From contig NZ_LR134338.1 of the NCBI RefSeq assembly GCF_900637055.1, forward strand, positions 1,801,001-1,865,000: a stretch of 64,000 nt of DNA, given 5' to 3'. Below the pieces are notes generated by a model. It searched no databases. It was given only the letters and a program-made list of their open reading frames with translations, and was not told the DNA's origin. Positions 34,875 through 42,814 of the stretch are shown piece after piece. The position numbers and the translations under genes were made by a program. Position 1 is the stretch's first letter. Every line of letters starts with the position of its first letter. The stretch comes from Brevibacillus brevis. GTDB lineage: Bacteria > Bacillota > Bacilli > Brevibacillales > Brevibacillaceae.

Positions 34875-35714
34875 CTAGGATAGAGAGGACGAGGCACCTA
34901 AAATATCAGTCAACGGCTGCTTTTCTAAGACGTAATGAACGATGGATTGACCACGGAGGATATTCGTGACGACATATCCTTTGGCAAAATAGGCCATGAA
35001 CAATTCCCGCGTCATCTCTCGCCACAAGGAAGCGACGGCCATATCTGCCCGTTTTACATCCTGGAAGAAGGCAGGGACAGGCAGTAGCACCACAGGTTCT
35101 TCGCGTGACAAATCGATTTTGATAGGATGAGGAATACCATCCTTGATTTCTAGATGCAACAGGTCTGGCGCCTGTTCAAAAGAGGGAGTAGGGGTGTTCC
35201 CTGCCTGACGCGATTCCACACGATCGCTTCCGATCATCCATTCAACGAGGAAACGGTCTGTCGGCAGTCCTCGATTGAAGTCGTCATCGAGCTGTCCATA
35301 GCAGTTTGGCAAGTAAGTGCGAACGATTCCGCCAAGCTTGGCGATGTTCAGAACACCGTTTACAGTTTCAAGCGGATCATACGTCCATGTAATTTTGGAA
35401 TAGCCTGCTGCTGCCGCTTCTTCTTTTTGCAGCCATTTCATTTGTACACCTAACCCTTGCTTGCGATACTCTGGCAAAAAGCCGAGCATGTGCGAACAAA
35501 GATGGGGTTCTCCGTTGGTGAAGCCCGGGAAGCTGTACAAAAAGCCGATCATTTTCTCGTCATCGAATGCTCCTAAAAACAGACCGCCAAACTTTTGCAT
35601 GGTGAGTGTCATATGGTGGGGAATAGCACTAGAAGGGTCCCATATTTTCCCCTCCATTTCTTCTAATTGCTCAATCTCACTGAATTCGGCCAACTTTCGT
35701 AACGTGATTGCCAT
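34875..35714 (-). CDS. GNAT-fold acetyltransferase-like protein
   Basis: A 279-residue protein of the GNAT fold, COG3375-like. MAITLRKLAEFSEIEQLEEMEGKIW starts the domain; the acetyl-CoA region is SHMLGFLPEYRKQGLGVQMKWLQKEEAAAAGYSKITWTYDPLETVNGVLNIAKLGG. A C-terminal ~110-residue extension (from VEWMIGSDRVE) is specific to this subgroup. The start ATG 35714 follows GAGGAGG; the upstream in-frame start at 35732 has no such site. No substrate is evident. Probably cotranscribed with the BaiN-like gene. Confidence 0.85.
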   Translation of the reverse strand: MAITLRKLAEFSEIEQLEEMEGKIWDPSSAIPHHMTLTMQKFGGLFLGAFDDEKMIGFLYSFPGFTNGEPHLCSHMLGFLPEYRKQGLGVQMKWLQKEEAAAAGYSKITWTYDPLETVNGVLNIAKLGGIVRTYLPNCYGQLDDDFNRGLPTDRFLVEWMIGSDRVESRQAGNTPTPSFEQAPDLLHLEIKDGIPHPIKIDLSREEPVVLLPVPAFFQDVKRADMAVASLWREMTRELFMAYFAKGYVVTNILRGQSIVHYVLEKQPLTDILGASSSLS

Positions 35715-35866
35715 CTGCTTTTTCCTCCTCAAACGATTCGTGTTTTTTCTTCATTCGGGACAAGAACTTGCATTCCTGCTTGGGAATAGTTGCGTCTGAA
35801 TTCTCCCTCGCGGATAATAGAGAAGGATAACAGGCATGAAACTAGGGTCGAGGAGGATTTTTGGCG

Positions 35867-36946
35867 ATGGAAAATAAATTTCAAGTTGAACTGTGGAACC
35901 GTTTGACGCAGGCACCAGGAGCGCCTGGCTTCGAAGGTCCGGTACGCGAGATTATGCGGGAATACATAAGCAGCTATACGAGTGAACTCATGTACGACAA
36001 TTTGGGCAGTATTTTTGGCGTTATGCGTGGTGACGAGAACGGTCCGAAAATTATGGTAGCGGGTCACATGGACGAAGTCGGCTTCATGGTCACCCGAATT
36101 TCTGATAAGGGATTTATTTCATTTCAGACGTTGGGAGGCTGGTGGGGGCAGGTCCTGCTCGCTCAACGTGTACAAATTATTACGGACAATGGACCAGTCG
36201 AAGGCGTAATCAGCTCGATCCCGCCGCATGTCTTGAGCGAAGATCAGCGCAATCGCCCGATGGATGTACGTAACATGTACATTGATATCGGCGTGGATTC
36301 ACGTGAGGAAGCCGAACAGGTAGGAATACGGGCTGGCCAGCAAATTGTACCGGTTTGCCCGCTGCAGGTCATGGCTAATCCGCGCCGCATCATGGCGAAA
36401 GCATGGGATAATCGCTATGGCTGCAGTTTGGCAGTGGAGCTCGCAAAAGAGCTGCACGAAAAACCCGATCATCCGAATGTCGTCTATGTCGGGGCCACTG
36501 TACAGGAAGAATTGTCCGGGCAGCGCGGTGCGAAAACTGCCGCTGCGTCCATTGATCCGGATTTGTTCTTGGCTTTGGATGCGAGTCCAGCCACAGACAT
36601 ACCAGGTGTAAGAGACGATGGCGGCAAGCTCGGCGGTGGACTTTTGATGCGCATCTACGATCCGATGTACGTCATGCCGGTAGGATTGCGTGAGCTTCTC
36701 ATCTCCACGTGCGAAGAAGAGAACATTCCATACCAGATTTATGTGGCAAAGGGCGGGACGGATGCAGGTGTCGTTCAGTACCATGGCAAGGGAGTGCCAT
36801 CTGCCGTCATTGGAATTCCTTCCCGTTACATTCACAGCCATGCTTCGATCATTGATCGTGAGGATTACGAGGCAGCCAAGCGTCTCTTGTTCAGTGTCAT
36901 TCGCAAGCTGGACAAGGCAACGTGGGAATCCATTTTGCCTAGATAA
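35867..36946 (+). CDS. M42-family aminopeptidase (YtoP-like)
   Basis: A 359-residue cytoplasmic metallopeptidase of family M42 (tetrahedral aminopeptidase/glutamyl aminopeptidase group). Metal and catalytic residues are visible: AGHMDEVGFM, AWDNRYGCSLA, the catalytic pair VQEELSGQRGA, LALDASPA and SRYIHSHASI. GAGGAGG lies 10 nt before ATG 35867; an earlier in-frame TTG at 35861 is less well placed. It probably forms an operon with the hypothetical gene 47 bp downstream. The B. subtilis counterpart is YtoP. Confidence 0.93.
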   Translation: MENKFQVELWNRLTQAPGAPGFEGPVREIMREYISSYTSELMYDNLGSIFGVMRGDENGPKIMVAGHMDEVGFMVTRISDKGFISFQTLGGWWGQVLLAQRVQIITDNGPVEGVISSIPPHVLSEDQRNRPMDVRNMYIDIGVDSREEAEQVGIRAGQQIVPVCPLQVMANPRRIMAKAWDNRYGCSLAVELAKELHEKPDHPNVVYVGATVQEELSGQRGAKTAAASIDPDLFLALDASPATDIPGVRDDGGKLGGGLLMRIYDPMYVMPVGLRELLISTCEEENIPYQIYVAKGGTDAGVVQYHGKGVPSAVIGIPSRYIHSHASIIDREDYEAAKRLLFSVIRKLDKATWESILPR

Positions 36947-36993
36947 ATGGTCTCGAGAATATCGTTGAGTGAGTAGAAAGCGGAGGAGTGCTT

Positions 36994-37503
36994 TTGAACG
37001 CGATCATATTGTATACACGGCGTCAGGGCGAAGCTACGTCCTTTGAATTTAATGTGTTCGACAATCAATTTGCTACGGAGAATCTGGCAGTGCGCAAGGT
37101 GTTGATGGCCATGCTTGCAGCCGTTTCCAACAAATTGACCGATCTGGAAGTGGAGTACAACGACAGCATACTGGTGGAAAAGGTCGGGGCGAAGCGTGCC
37201 GGGGAGCTGCTTCGTTTTCTCGGGGCAACCAAAGAGAACATGCGGGAAAATCTGAGCAATGGTGTAGTCGTCAGCCGGACCTTTCAAGCGCCTTTTACAG
37301 AGGAGCGCTATGAATATTTTTACAATTTGACGGACATCGCACAGCTGTCACACTATCGCTTGAAAGAGGGCAAAGAAGATCGCATCGTGTTTTATTTCAC
37401 ACGCTATCTCCAACTGATTGCGCCTGATGAAAAGTCTCGCCAAGCATTTTTGGACGGAATGGAAACATTTTCTTTGCCGTACAAGCTCGTACCGATTGCG
37501 TAA
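36994..37503 (+). CDS. Conserved-looking hypothetical protein, 169 residues
   Basis: TTG 36994 lies 7 nt after GGAGG; a GTG at 36988 is too close. The protein begins with a beta strand (NAIILYTRRQGEATSFEFNVFDNQF), followed by helices (NLAVRKVLMAMLAAVSNKLTDLEVEYND) and a basic C-terminal half. There is no signal peptide or membrane span. I did not recognise a family. Its position directly after the M42 peptidase suggests a shared transcript ending at the terminator at 37511. Confidence 0.7.
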   Translation: MNAIILYTRRQGEATSFEFNVFDNQFATENLAVRKVLMAMLAAVSNKLTDLEVEYNDSILVEKVGAKRAGELLRFLGATKENMRENLSNGVVVSRTFQAPFTEERYEYFYNLTDIAQLSHYRLKEGKEDRIVFYFTRYLQLIAPDEKSRQAFLDGMETFSLPYKLVPIA

Positions 37504-37510
37504 AGGAAAC

Positions 37511-37557
37511 GAAAAAAGTCATTTTGCCCTTGCATGAAGGCGCAAAATGACTTTTTT
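37511..37557 (+). terminator. Intrinsic terminator
   Basis: AAAAAAGTCATTTTGC pairs with GCAAAATGACTTTTTTT. The flanking A and T tracts allow it to work in both directions. Confidence 0.88.
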
Positions 37558-37574
37558 TATGGATTGCCTGAGGA

Positions 37575-37712
37575 TTAGGTGGAAGGACGGTTTGGCCCCT
37601 CCAGTTTTTTGTCTCCATAGCCCGGCGCATCGTTTTGAACGTTTTTGGGCTGGCGATTGCGTTCGTCTGGTCGATTTTGCTGTACAGAGGAATCCTTGCT
37701 TTGCTTGGTCAT
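37575..37712 (-). CDS. Small hydrophilic 45-residue protein (third gene of the MFS transcript)
   Basis: ATG 37712 follows GAAAGGGG and encodes a highly polar peptide, MTKQSKDSSVQQNRPDERN then RQPKNVQNDAPGYGDKKLEG and NRPST. Composition (Gln, Asn, Lys, Pro, Asp; no hydrophobic stretch) resembles minor small acid-soluble spore proteins, but no specific Ssp family matched. It starts 15 bp after the stop of the 50-residue gene, so both are probably read from the MFS transcript. Confidence 0.55.
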   Translation of the reverse strand: MTKQSKDSSVQQNRPDERNRQPKNVQNDAPGYGDKKLEGPNRPST

Positions 37713-37727
37713 ATAATTACCCCTTTC

Positions 37728-37880
37728 TCAGAGCCATGGTTGCCAAGGCGAATTTGTTTTTTGGCGAATGCGGGAGGATACATGGTCCTCCAGTTGGATG
37801 AATAGGGAGGTGAGCGGCACGCGCCTGAGCACTTCCATTTGCTTTTCGGGTTGATGCTGTGCGTGTTCCTCTGCGTTCAT
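37728..37880 (-). CDS. Small 50-residue protein coupled to the MFS gene
   Basis: ATG 37880 overlaps the MFS stop codon by 4 bp (ATGA) and GGAAGGGG lies just upstream, so translation is real-looking and coupled. The peptide (MNAEEHAQHQPEKQMEVLRR...LTSLFIQLEDHVSS) is amphipathic and helical without a membrane span. No family recognised. Confidence 0.6.
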   Translation of the reverse strand: MNAEEHAQHQPEKQMEVLRRVPLTSLFIQLEDHVSSRIRQKTNSPWQPWL

Positions 37881-39124
37881 GTGGCCCCTTCCTTTCTGCG
37901 ATTTTTTAAGGGAGAGTCAAGTACAGCGTTTTTGTGGCGAGGAATGGCGTATAGGGTAAACAGACCAAGAACAGCCGCCAAAAACAGCGTAATCACTCCA
38001 TATCCGATCCACGGATAATTGCTGCCGACCCCCCCTAGTTTTTCAACCATCGCTCCACCCAGCCCCGTCCCGAGAGCCGTCCCAAGACCAGATACGAAAT
38101 TGGAAAAGCCAAAGTACGCCCCCAGCCAGTCTTCCTTTGCGAAATGAGTGACAAGACTGTCCAGCATCGGCATAAACAGCATCTCACCCAAAATGAAAAG
38201 AATCGCAGCCCCGGACAGTGTGAGGAAGTGGTTCGCCCATCCCATGAGCGTAAGCCCTGCTCCCAACAAGATCGTTCCCATCGTGACAGACAAATACGGA
38301 TTGATGCGCTGTAGAACAAAGCGTGAGATAAACCCTTGCAAGACGACGACACTGAGCGAGTTGATCGTCCAAATGAGGCCAATCATCGTAGCGGAATGCA
38401 GGACATGCTCTCCCCGCAACGGCAGAATCATGGCGAATTGCGCGTAAAGCGCCCAGATTAGAAGCGAAATCGCGGAAAAGAACAGAAAGCTGCGATGGGT
38501 CAAAATGTGACGATACTCCTTGATCGGTGTTTGCTCGCAATCTGATCCCACACAGCGATCATCGGGGAGGATGAAGCGAGAAAAAACAGCAAGTGCTCCG
38601 TATACAAAGGCAGCTACGAGAAACGGCTGTTTCCCACCGGCAGTCATCCACGTAATGACCAAGCCAGCGACAATGATTCCGCTATGAGCGAGTATCCCTC
38701 TCCACGAGAAGGCAGCGGTTCTTTGGCTCTCATCCACTTCATCCGCGATCATGGCTTTAATGGTAGGAGCGAGCAGGCCAAGACCCAAGCCGTTGACAGA
38801 AGAGAATAACAAGAAGAAACCATAGGAATGGCTGAAGTGATAGCCTGCCATGGCACATCCTTGAAGGAATGCCCCCAAGGCTAGGATGGAGCGTTTGCCC
38901 CAGCGATCTGACATCAAGCCGCCTGCCAAGCTTCCGATTTGGTATGTGATGCTTCCCGCTGCCAAAATGATGCCGACTTGGGAGAGAGAAAGAACCCGTA
39001 CCTTTTGCAAAAAGACTGGGAAGACGGGAATGACCAGATAAGAGGCCATGTGCATGAAAAAGATGACGATCAGTAACAGCAAGTAAGGCTTGTTGCGTAA
39101 CAGAGATCCAGTAGAGGCTGTCAT
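37877..39124 (-). CDS. MFS transporter
   Basis: A 415-residue major facilitator protein with about twelve hydrophobic spans. The loop 2-3 motif GGLMSDRWGKRSILALG is the MFS motif A. The central loop is short (DDRCVGSDCEQTPIKEYRHILTH) with two cysteines, and the second half repeats the fold. The sequence resembles the drug/sugar efflux MFS_1 group, but substrate is unknown. Two tiny genes follow with overlapping or close starts. Confidence 0.9.
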   Translation of the reverse strand: MTASTGSLLRNKPYLLLLIVIFFMHMASYLVIPVFPVFLQKVRVLSLSQVGIILAAGSITYQIGSLAGGLMSDRWGKRSILALGAFLQGCAMAGYHFSHSYGFFLLFSSVNGLGLGLLAPTIKAMIADEVDESQRTAAFSWRGILAHSGIIVAGLVITWMTAGGKQPFLVAAFVYGALAVFSRFILPDDRCVGSDCEQTPIKEYRHILTHRSFLFFSAISLLIWALYAQFAMILPLRGEHVLHSATMIGLIWTINSLSVVVLQGFISRFVLQRINPYLSVTMGTILLGAGLTLMGWANHFLTLSGAAILFILGEMLFMPMLDSLVTHFAKEDWLGAYFGFSNFVSGLGTALGTGLGGAMVEKLGGVGSNYPWIGYGVITLFLAAVLGLFTLYAIPRHKNAVLDSPLKNRRKEGAT

Positions 39125-39333
39125 GTTTGGCTCCTCTTTGAGTCATTCCTCTCTAGTATGAGTGGAAAAGGATTGTTACTATGCAAAAAATATAGGCCAG
39201 CACACAAAAACGATATGAAGGCAGGCAAGCGTCCAATCCAACAGGCGTGGAACCACATATACCTATAGGGAAAGGTACCATGGGCGGTATGGAATGGTGC
39301 GAGGAGCGCGGCAGGATGAAGGGGGGATCTGAC

Positions 39334-39438
39334 GTGAGAGGATTTGGTTTCTTCAACGAGGAAGGTTTCGAAGTGATCATCTGGATCATCGTGATCATTT
39401 TTCTCCTCGCCATATTTTTTGACGAAGGGATAGATTAA
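39334..39438 (+). CDS. YjcZ-like small membrane peptide
   Basis: GTG 39334 behind AAGGGGGG encodes 34 residues: an FGFFNEEGFE head and one membrane span (VIIWIIVIIFLLAIFF) ending DEGID. The Gly/Phe head and single span match the YjcZ layout seen at 6888 and 41553, though the span is longer. The next gene starts 1 bp after its stop. Confidence 0.6.
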   Translation: MRGFGFFNEEGFEVIIWIIVIIFLLAIFFDEGID

Positions 39439-39439
39439 G

Positions 39440-39664
39440 ATGAGTGCATATCGACCGGTTCGGCAATTGAATCACTATTACAAATCAAACGACGCTTTCA
39501 AGAAATGGATTCGTGCCAATGAGCAATGGTTCAAGCAAAATCCAGAGGTTTTTAACCAGATGCTGCGCAATCCGAAAATGGTCAACTTGTTTACGGATCT
39601 CATGATCATGAACTCGCCGCGCATAGAAAAGAGACTGAGAAAATGGAGAAGGAATCGACGCTGA
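39440..39664 (+). CDS. Small basic protein, 74 residues
   Basis: ATG 39440 starts 1 bp after the YjcZ-like stop, with AAGGGA upstream. The peptide is basic and helical (RQLNHYYKSNDAFKKWIRANEQWFKQNPEVFNQMLRNPKM), ending RKWRRNRR. The NPEVFNQMLRNP pattern loosely recalls YlbE-like proteins, but this is not a firm match. Followed by a terminator, so the pair forms one transcript. Confidence 0.65.
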   Translation: MSAYRPVRQLNHYYKSNDAFKKWIRANEQWFKQNPEVFNQMLRNPKMVNLFTDLMIMNSPRIEKRLRKWRRNRR

Positions 39665-39668
39665 TCGA

Positions 39669-39707
39669 TCCGGCATGCTGCCAAATATAGCATGCCGCTT
39701 TTTATTT
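39669..39707 (+). terminator. Intrinsic terminator
   Basis: CGGCATGCT pairs with AGCATGCCG, followed by a T-rich tract. Confidence 0.85.
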
Positions 39708-39796
39708 GGAACGCTGACGAGTCCTGTTATAAAACCGGGCTGGCGAGCGTAGGGATAAGCATACGCTGCTTGTTCGAAGAGAGGATGAAGCGCAAC

Positions 39797-40108
39797 ATGG
39801 CACAAGTCATTTTGACGTTTTTCGTGGCTTATGGCATTGTGGTTGGCGGTGCTCTTTCAGGTGGGGTGGGCGCATTTCTCACAGAAAAGCCTCCGCTGTT
39901 ATCCATGGCCCAATTGGCTGACCAGCTCAAAATATGGGGATTGGTTGGGGCATTGGGAGGAACTTTTGATTCGTTTTTGCAGATTGAAAAAATATTGATG
40001 GGAAATTTGACGCCTGTCTTTAAACAGCTGGTCATGATCGTGGTCGCATTCTTGGGTGCCCATATCGGGACGATTTGCGTGCATTGGCTGGTACAGGTGC
40101 GCTCATGA
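39797..40108 (+). CDS. ytrH: YtrH-family sporulation membrane protein
   Basis: A 103-residue membrane protein. FFVAYGIVVGGALSGGVGAFL, the central LADQLKIWGLVGALGGTFDSFLQIEKI, and MIVVAFLGAHIGTICVHWL match YtrH, a sigma-E-dependent B. subtilis protein needed for efficient sporulation. ATG 39797 fits the family N-terminus; ATG 39785 is the alternative, but its ribosome binding site would be too close. It overlaps ytrI by 4 bp (ATGA), as in B. subtilis ytrHI. Confidence 0.88.
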   Translation: MAQVILTFFVAYGIVVGGALSGGVGAFLTEKPPLLSMAQLADQLKIWGLVGALGGTFDSFLQIEKILMGNLTPVFKQLVMIVVAFLGAHIGTICVHWLVQVRS

Positions 40109-40650
40109 AGGTGACTCTTTGGAAACGTTACCTCGCTCTATTGCTAATGGGGTGCATGTTTGGCGGAACCGTGATTTTATTTACATACGGACGCGAAATG
40201 GAACAGATGATGCTGATCAAAAAAAGCTTGGAGCTGCAAAACAAAAAACTGTACGAGGAAAATCTGGAGCTGAAGCAAAATCAGCGGGTCTATCGCAAAA
40301 AGCAAGAGACGGTCATCGAAGACGTACGCGCCACTGTGCTCACAGCGGATCAAAAGCAGCCGCTTCATGCCACCATAGTGGTACAAGTAGTCGATCGGGT
40401 GGAAAAGGATCTCGCTTCGTTAAAAGGGAAGAAGGTTGAGCAGGTTGCGGAGGTCCATCAGGTCTTGCATGAAATGCTGCGACGCCGCGAATATATTTTG
40501 TCTGATCGAACGACAGTGGAGGTACGAATCAAAACGGTCGTGATTAGTAGAACGCTGCATGTGTTCGTGACAGCGGACGTTATCCCCGATGATGTTTGGC
40601 AAAAGATTGCACGAAACTTTCTATTTCTTCCGCCGTATATTTCAATATAG
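40105..40650 (+). CDS. ytrI: YtrI-family sporulation membrane protein
   Basis: A 181-residue bitopic protein: an N-terminal span (LALLLMGCMFGGTVILFTYG), a coiled-coil (MEQMMLIKKSLELQNKKLYEENLELKQNQRV) and a C-terminal beta-rich domain (TVEVRIKTVVISRTLHVFVTADVIPDDVW). This is the layout of YtrI, encoded with ytrH and required for proper spore formation in B. subtilis. The start overlaps the ytrH stop. A mother-cell sigma factor would be expected to drive the pair, but I did not find a clear promoter. Confidence 0.87.
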   Translation: MKVTLWKRYLALLLMGCMFGGTVILFTYGREMEQMMLIKKSLELQNKKLYEENLELKQNQRVYRKKQETVIEDVRATVLTADQKQPLHATIVVQVVDRVEKDLASLKGKKVEQVAEVHQVLHEMLRRREYILSDRTTVEVRIKTVVISRTLHVFVTADVIPDDVWQKIARNFLFLPPYISI

Positions 40651-40706
40651 AATATCTGATAGCCAGATCATGTAAGTCTGGGTCGGTATAAAGGAGAGGC
40701 GAACAC

Positions 40707-41483
40707 ATGTCCATGTTCAAAAAATTATTGGCTAGTGTAGGTATTGGCTCTGCGCAAGTAGATGCACGTCTTGAGCAGGATTCACTCATTCCCGGAGATA
40801 TGGTCAGAGGTGAGGTCCATATCAAGGGTGGAGATGTGGCCCAGGAAATCGACGAAATCTACATGTATGTCGTCACACACTATGAAAGAGAAATCAACGA
40901 CACCAAGACGAAGGAAGAATGCACACTTGTAAAATATCGTCTGTCTGAGCGGGTACAATTGAAACCGAAAGAAGAAACCGTTCTGCCATTCGCTTTTCAA
41001 TTGCCATATGAGACGCCATTGACGATGGGGCGTCAACCTGTTTACCTACGGACAGGTCTCGATATTAAAAATGCGATTGACCCGGGGGATTCCGATTTCA
41101 TCGAGGTTCGCCCACATCCGTTAATGTCCAAAGTGTTGGATGCTGTTCAACAGATCGGATTCCAGCTGTATAAGGTAGACTGCGAATACAATCGCCACCT
41201 TGGTCGCAATCATCCGTTTGTACAGGAATTTGAATTCCGTCCGACAGGGCCATACCGCAGCCAATTGGAGGAGCTCGAAGTAGTCTTCTACCTTCGCGAT
41301 GGCGAATTGGAAGTTTTACTGGAACTGGATAAACGTGCGCGAGGCTTCATGGGAGCATTTGAAGAAGCATTTAATCTCGATGAACGCTATATCCGCTTCC
41401 GCTTAACGAATGCAGACGTGAACAAACATACGCATGTCATTGCCGAAGCGATTGAAGCGCTCATTAAGCAGCAGCTTCGCTAG
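40707..41483 (+). CDS. spo0M: Sporulation-control protein Spo0M
   Basis: A 258-residue arrestin-fold protein. MSMFKKLLASVGIGSAQVDARLEQDSLIPGDMVRGEVHIKGGDVAQEIDEIYMYVVTHYEREIND, EETVLPFAFQLPYETPLT and FVQEFEFRPTGPYRSQLEELEVVFYLRDGELEVLLELDKRARGFMG match B. subtilis Spo0M over its full length (also 258 residues). Spo0M affects the Spo0A phosphorelay stage and interacts with cytoskeletal proteins; the mechanism is unclear. AAAGGAGAGG precedes the ATG, and a strong terminator follows. Confidence 0.95.
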   Translation: MSMFKKLLASVGIGSAQVDARLEQDSLIPGDMVRGEVHIKGGDVAQEIDEIYMYVVTHYEREINDTKTKEECTLVKYRLSERVQLKPKEETVLPFAFQLPYETPLTMGRQPVYLRTGLDIKNAIDPGDSDFIEVRPHPLMSKVLDAVQQIGFQLYKVDCEYNRHLGRNHPFVQEFEFRPTGPYRSQLEELEVVFYLRDGELEVLLELDKRARGFMGAFEEAFNLDERYIRFRLTNADVNKHTHVIAEAIEALIKQQLR

Positions 41484-41493
41484 AGAATGATAC

Positions 41494-41541
41494 AAAAAAG
41501 GCCTGACGGAGTGAAAATGACACTCTGTCAGCCTTTTTTCT
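41494..41541 (+). terminator. Intrinsic terminator of spo0M
   Basis: AAAAAAGGC, CTGACGGAGTG and CACTCTGTCAG with GCCTTTTTT form a long stem and T run. It is nearly symmetric and also lies downstream of the convergent YjcZ-like gene. Confidence 0.87.
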
Positions 41542-41552
41542 TTATGGAGGCC

Positions 41553-41645
41553 TTAATCATCGCCAACCCCTACGATAGACAACAGAACGAACAAAACGAG
41601 AACCAGCGCAATCCCATTAAAGCCACCACCGTTAAAAAAGCTCAT
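41553..41645 (-). CDS. YjcZ-family small sporulation membrane peptide
   Basis: ATG 41645 behind GGGAGGAA encodes 30 residues: MSFFNGGGFNG, a hydrophobic span IALVLVLFVLLSIVGV, and GDD. The layout is typical of YjcZ proteins (sporulation-associated, function unknown). It is the closest of three such peptides here to the canonical pattern. Confidence 0.75.
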   Translation of the reverse strand: MSFFNGGGFNGIALVLVLFVLLSIVGVGDD

Positions 41646-41833
41646 CGATTTTCCTCCCAGCCGCAAGTTGTAGTCAATTCCCTATAGGATAGTCACTGAT
41701 CTATGAATCGGTGTCGGGGCTTCTACCTAAATTCCTGTACACAACTTTCTTTTTAATTTTTCGATTTGCATGTATAGGGCTGGATTTTTCTGACAATACT
41801 GTGAGCATGAAGAATCCAGAGGAGGATATTATT

Positions 41834-42610
41834 ATGAATTTGTTAGAAAAAACGAGAAAAATTAATGTGATGCTTCAAAAAACAATGGGTGGAAGCGGAG
41901 TAGCCTTCCAAGATCTTGCAAGGCTTTTATCTGAAGTGATTTCTGCAAATGTTTATATCATTACCGCAGATGGCTCGATCCTGGGAAGTGGAATGAATCA
42001 GGAGATTTCCTTGCAAGAAGAAGGTCGTTCATCCACGCAGCTGCAGGAAGGGGTACATCAGAAGCTGCTGGAAGTTACACAAACTTTGGCGAACGAGCCG
42101 ATTACCAGTCCATACAGCCTGGTTCCAAAAGAGATGAATTCGCTCTTCCCGCAAATGATGACGACGATTGTTCCCATCAATGCAGGGGGAAGCCGCCTTG
42201 GCACACTTGTCCTGCTGCGGGCTTACGGTCAGTTTGAAACAGAGGATCTGATTTTGGGCGAGATCGGTGCGACTGTGATCGGAATGAAAATCGTTCGTCA
42301 GCGCACAGAACAGATTGAAAATGAAGTGCGCGACAAAACATTTGCCAAAATCGCACTCTCTTCGTTGTCCTACAGTGAACAGATCGCGATTGAAAAAATT
42401 ATGGAGCAATTGGATGCACGCGAGGGTTTGCTAGTAGCTAGTCAGCTGGCAGATCAAGCAGGTCTGACACGTTCTGTCATCGTGAACGCTCTTCGCAAGC
42501 TGGCAAGCGCGGGTGTGCTGGAATCCCGTTCGTTAGGGATGAAGGGTACATATATCAAAGTGCTGAATGACAAGTTCCCATCTGAATTGGCAAAATGGAA
42601 AACCTCATAA
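41834..42610 (+). CDS. CodY-family GTP/branched-chain amino acid-responsive regulator (probable paralogue)
   Basis: A 258-residue CodY-type protein. The N-terminus MNLLEKTRKINVMLQKTMGGSGVAFQDLARLL, the central LTTIVPI-like MMTTIVPINAGGSRLGTLVLLR, and the HTH LVASQLADQAGLTRSVIVNALRKLASAGVLESRSLGMKGTYIKVLN match CodY. The GAF-domain effector loops differ: the Arg-Met segment of the B. subtilis isoleucine site is replaced by QEEGRSSTQLQEG, and YTAFPVENRDLF by YSLVPKEMNSLF. codY normally sits in the xerC-hslV-hslU-codY operon, but here it is alone. It is therefore either a relocated CodY or a second copy; I favour a paralogue. GGAGG lies 8 nt before the ATG. Confidence 0.9.
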   Translation: MNLLEKTRKINVMLQKTMGGSGVAFQDLARLLSEVISANVYIITADGSILGSGMNQEISLQEEGRSSTQLQEGVHQKLLEVTQTLANEPITSPYSLVPKEMNSLFPQMMTTIVPINAGGSRLGTLVLLRAYGQFETEDLILGEIGATVIGMKIVRQRTEQIENEVRDKTFAKIALSSLSYSEQIAIEKIMEQLDAREGLLVASQLADQAGLTRSVIVNALRKLASAGVLESRSLGMKGTYIKVLNDKFPSELAKWKTS

Positions 42611-42630
42611 ATGGCACGAACTACGAGAGA

Positions 42631-42662
42631 AGCTCTCCCTGTACTGGGAGGGCTTTTATTTA
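42631..42662 (+). terminator. Intrinsic terminator of the CodY-like gene
   Basis: AGCTCTCCC pairs with GGGAGGGCT, followed by a T-rich tract. Confidence 0.8.
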
Positions 42663-42710
42663 TGAATCAACGAGTATAGCAGAATAGATAAAACGTTCAT
42701 GATTTAGCGA

Positions 42711-42740
42711 TTGAATAAATGATTTTCTTCCCTTTATAAT
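42711..42740 (+). promoter_or_regulatory. Sigma-A promoter of the M81/RpiR/Dpp operon
   Basis: TTGAAT (42711-42716) and TATAAT (42735-42740) are 18 bp apart, placing the start of transcription near 42747. Confidence 0.75.
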
Positions 42741-42750
42741 GTCCACAAAG

Positions 42751-42795
42751 GTTGAAACTTCAAAAAAATCAAAATTTAAAGTTCATACTTCAAAA
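42751..42795 (+). promoter_or_regulatory. Paired operator-like repeats
   Basis: GTTGAAACTTCAAAA (42751-42765) and GTTCATACTTCAAAA (42781-42795) are direct repeats exactly 30 bp apart, about three helical turns, with two mismatches. The first contains the palindrome TTGAAACTTCAA. They lie between the promoter and the first gene, where a repressor such as the operon-encoded RpiR protein would block elongation (inference). Confidence 0.6.
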
Positions 42796-42814
42796 TCGAA
42801 TGGAGGGTTTATGA

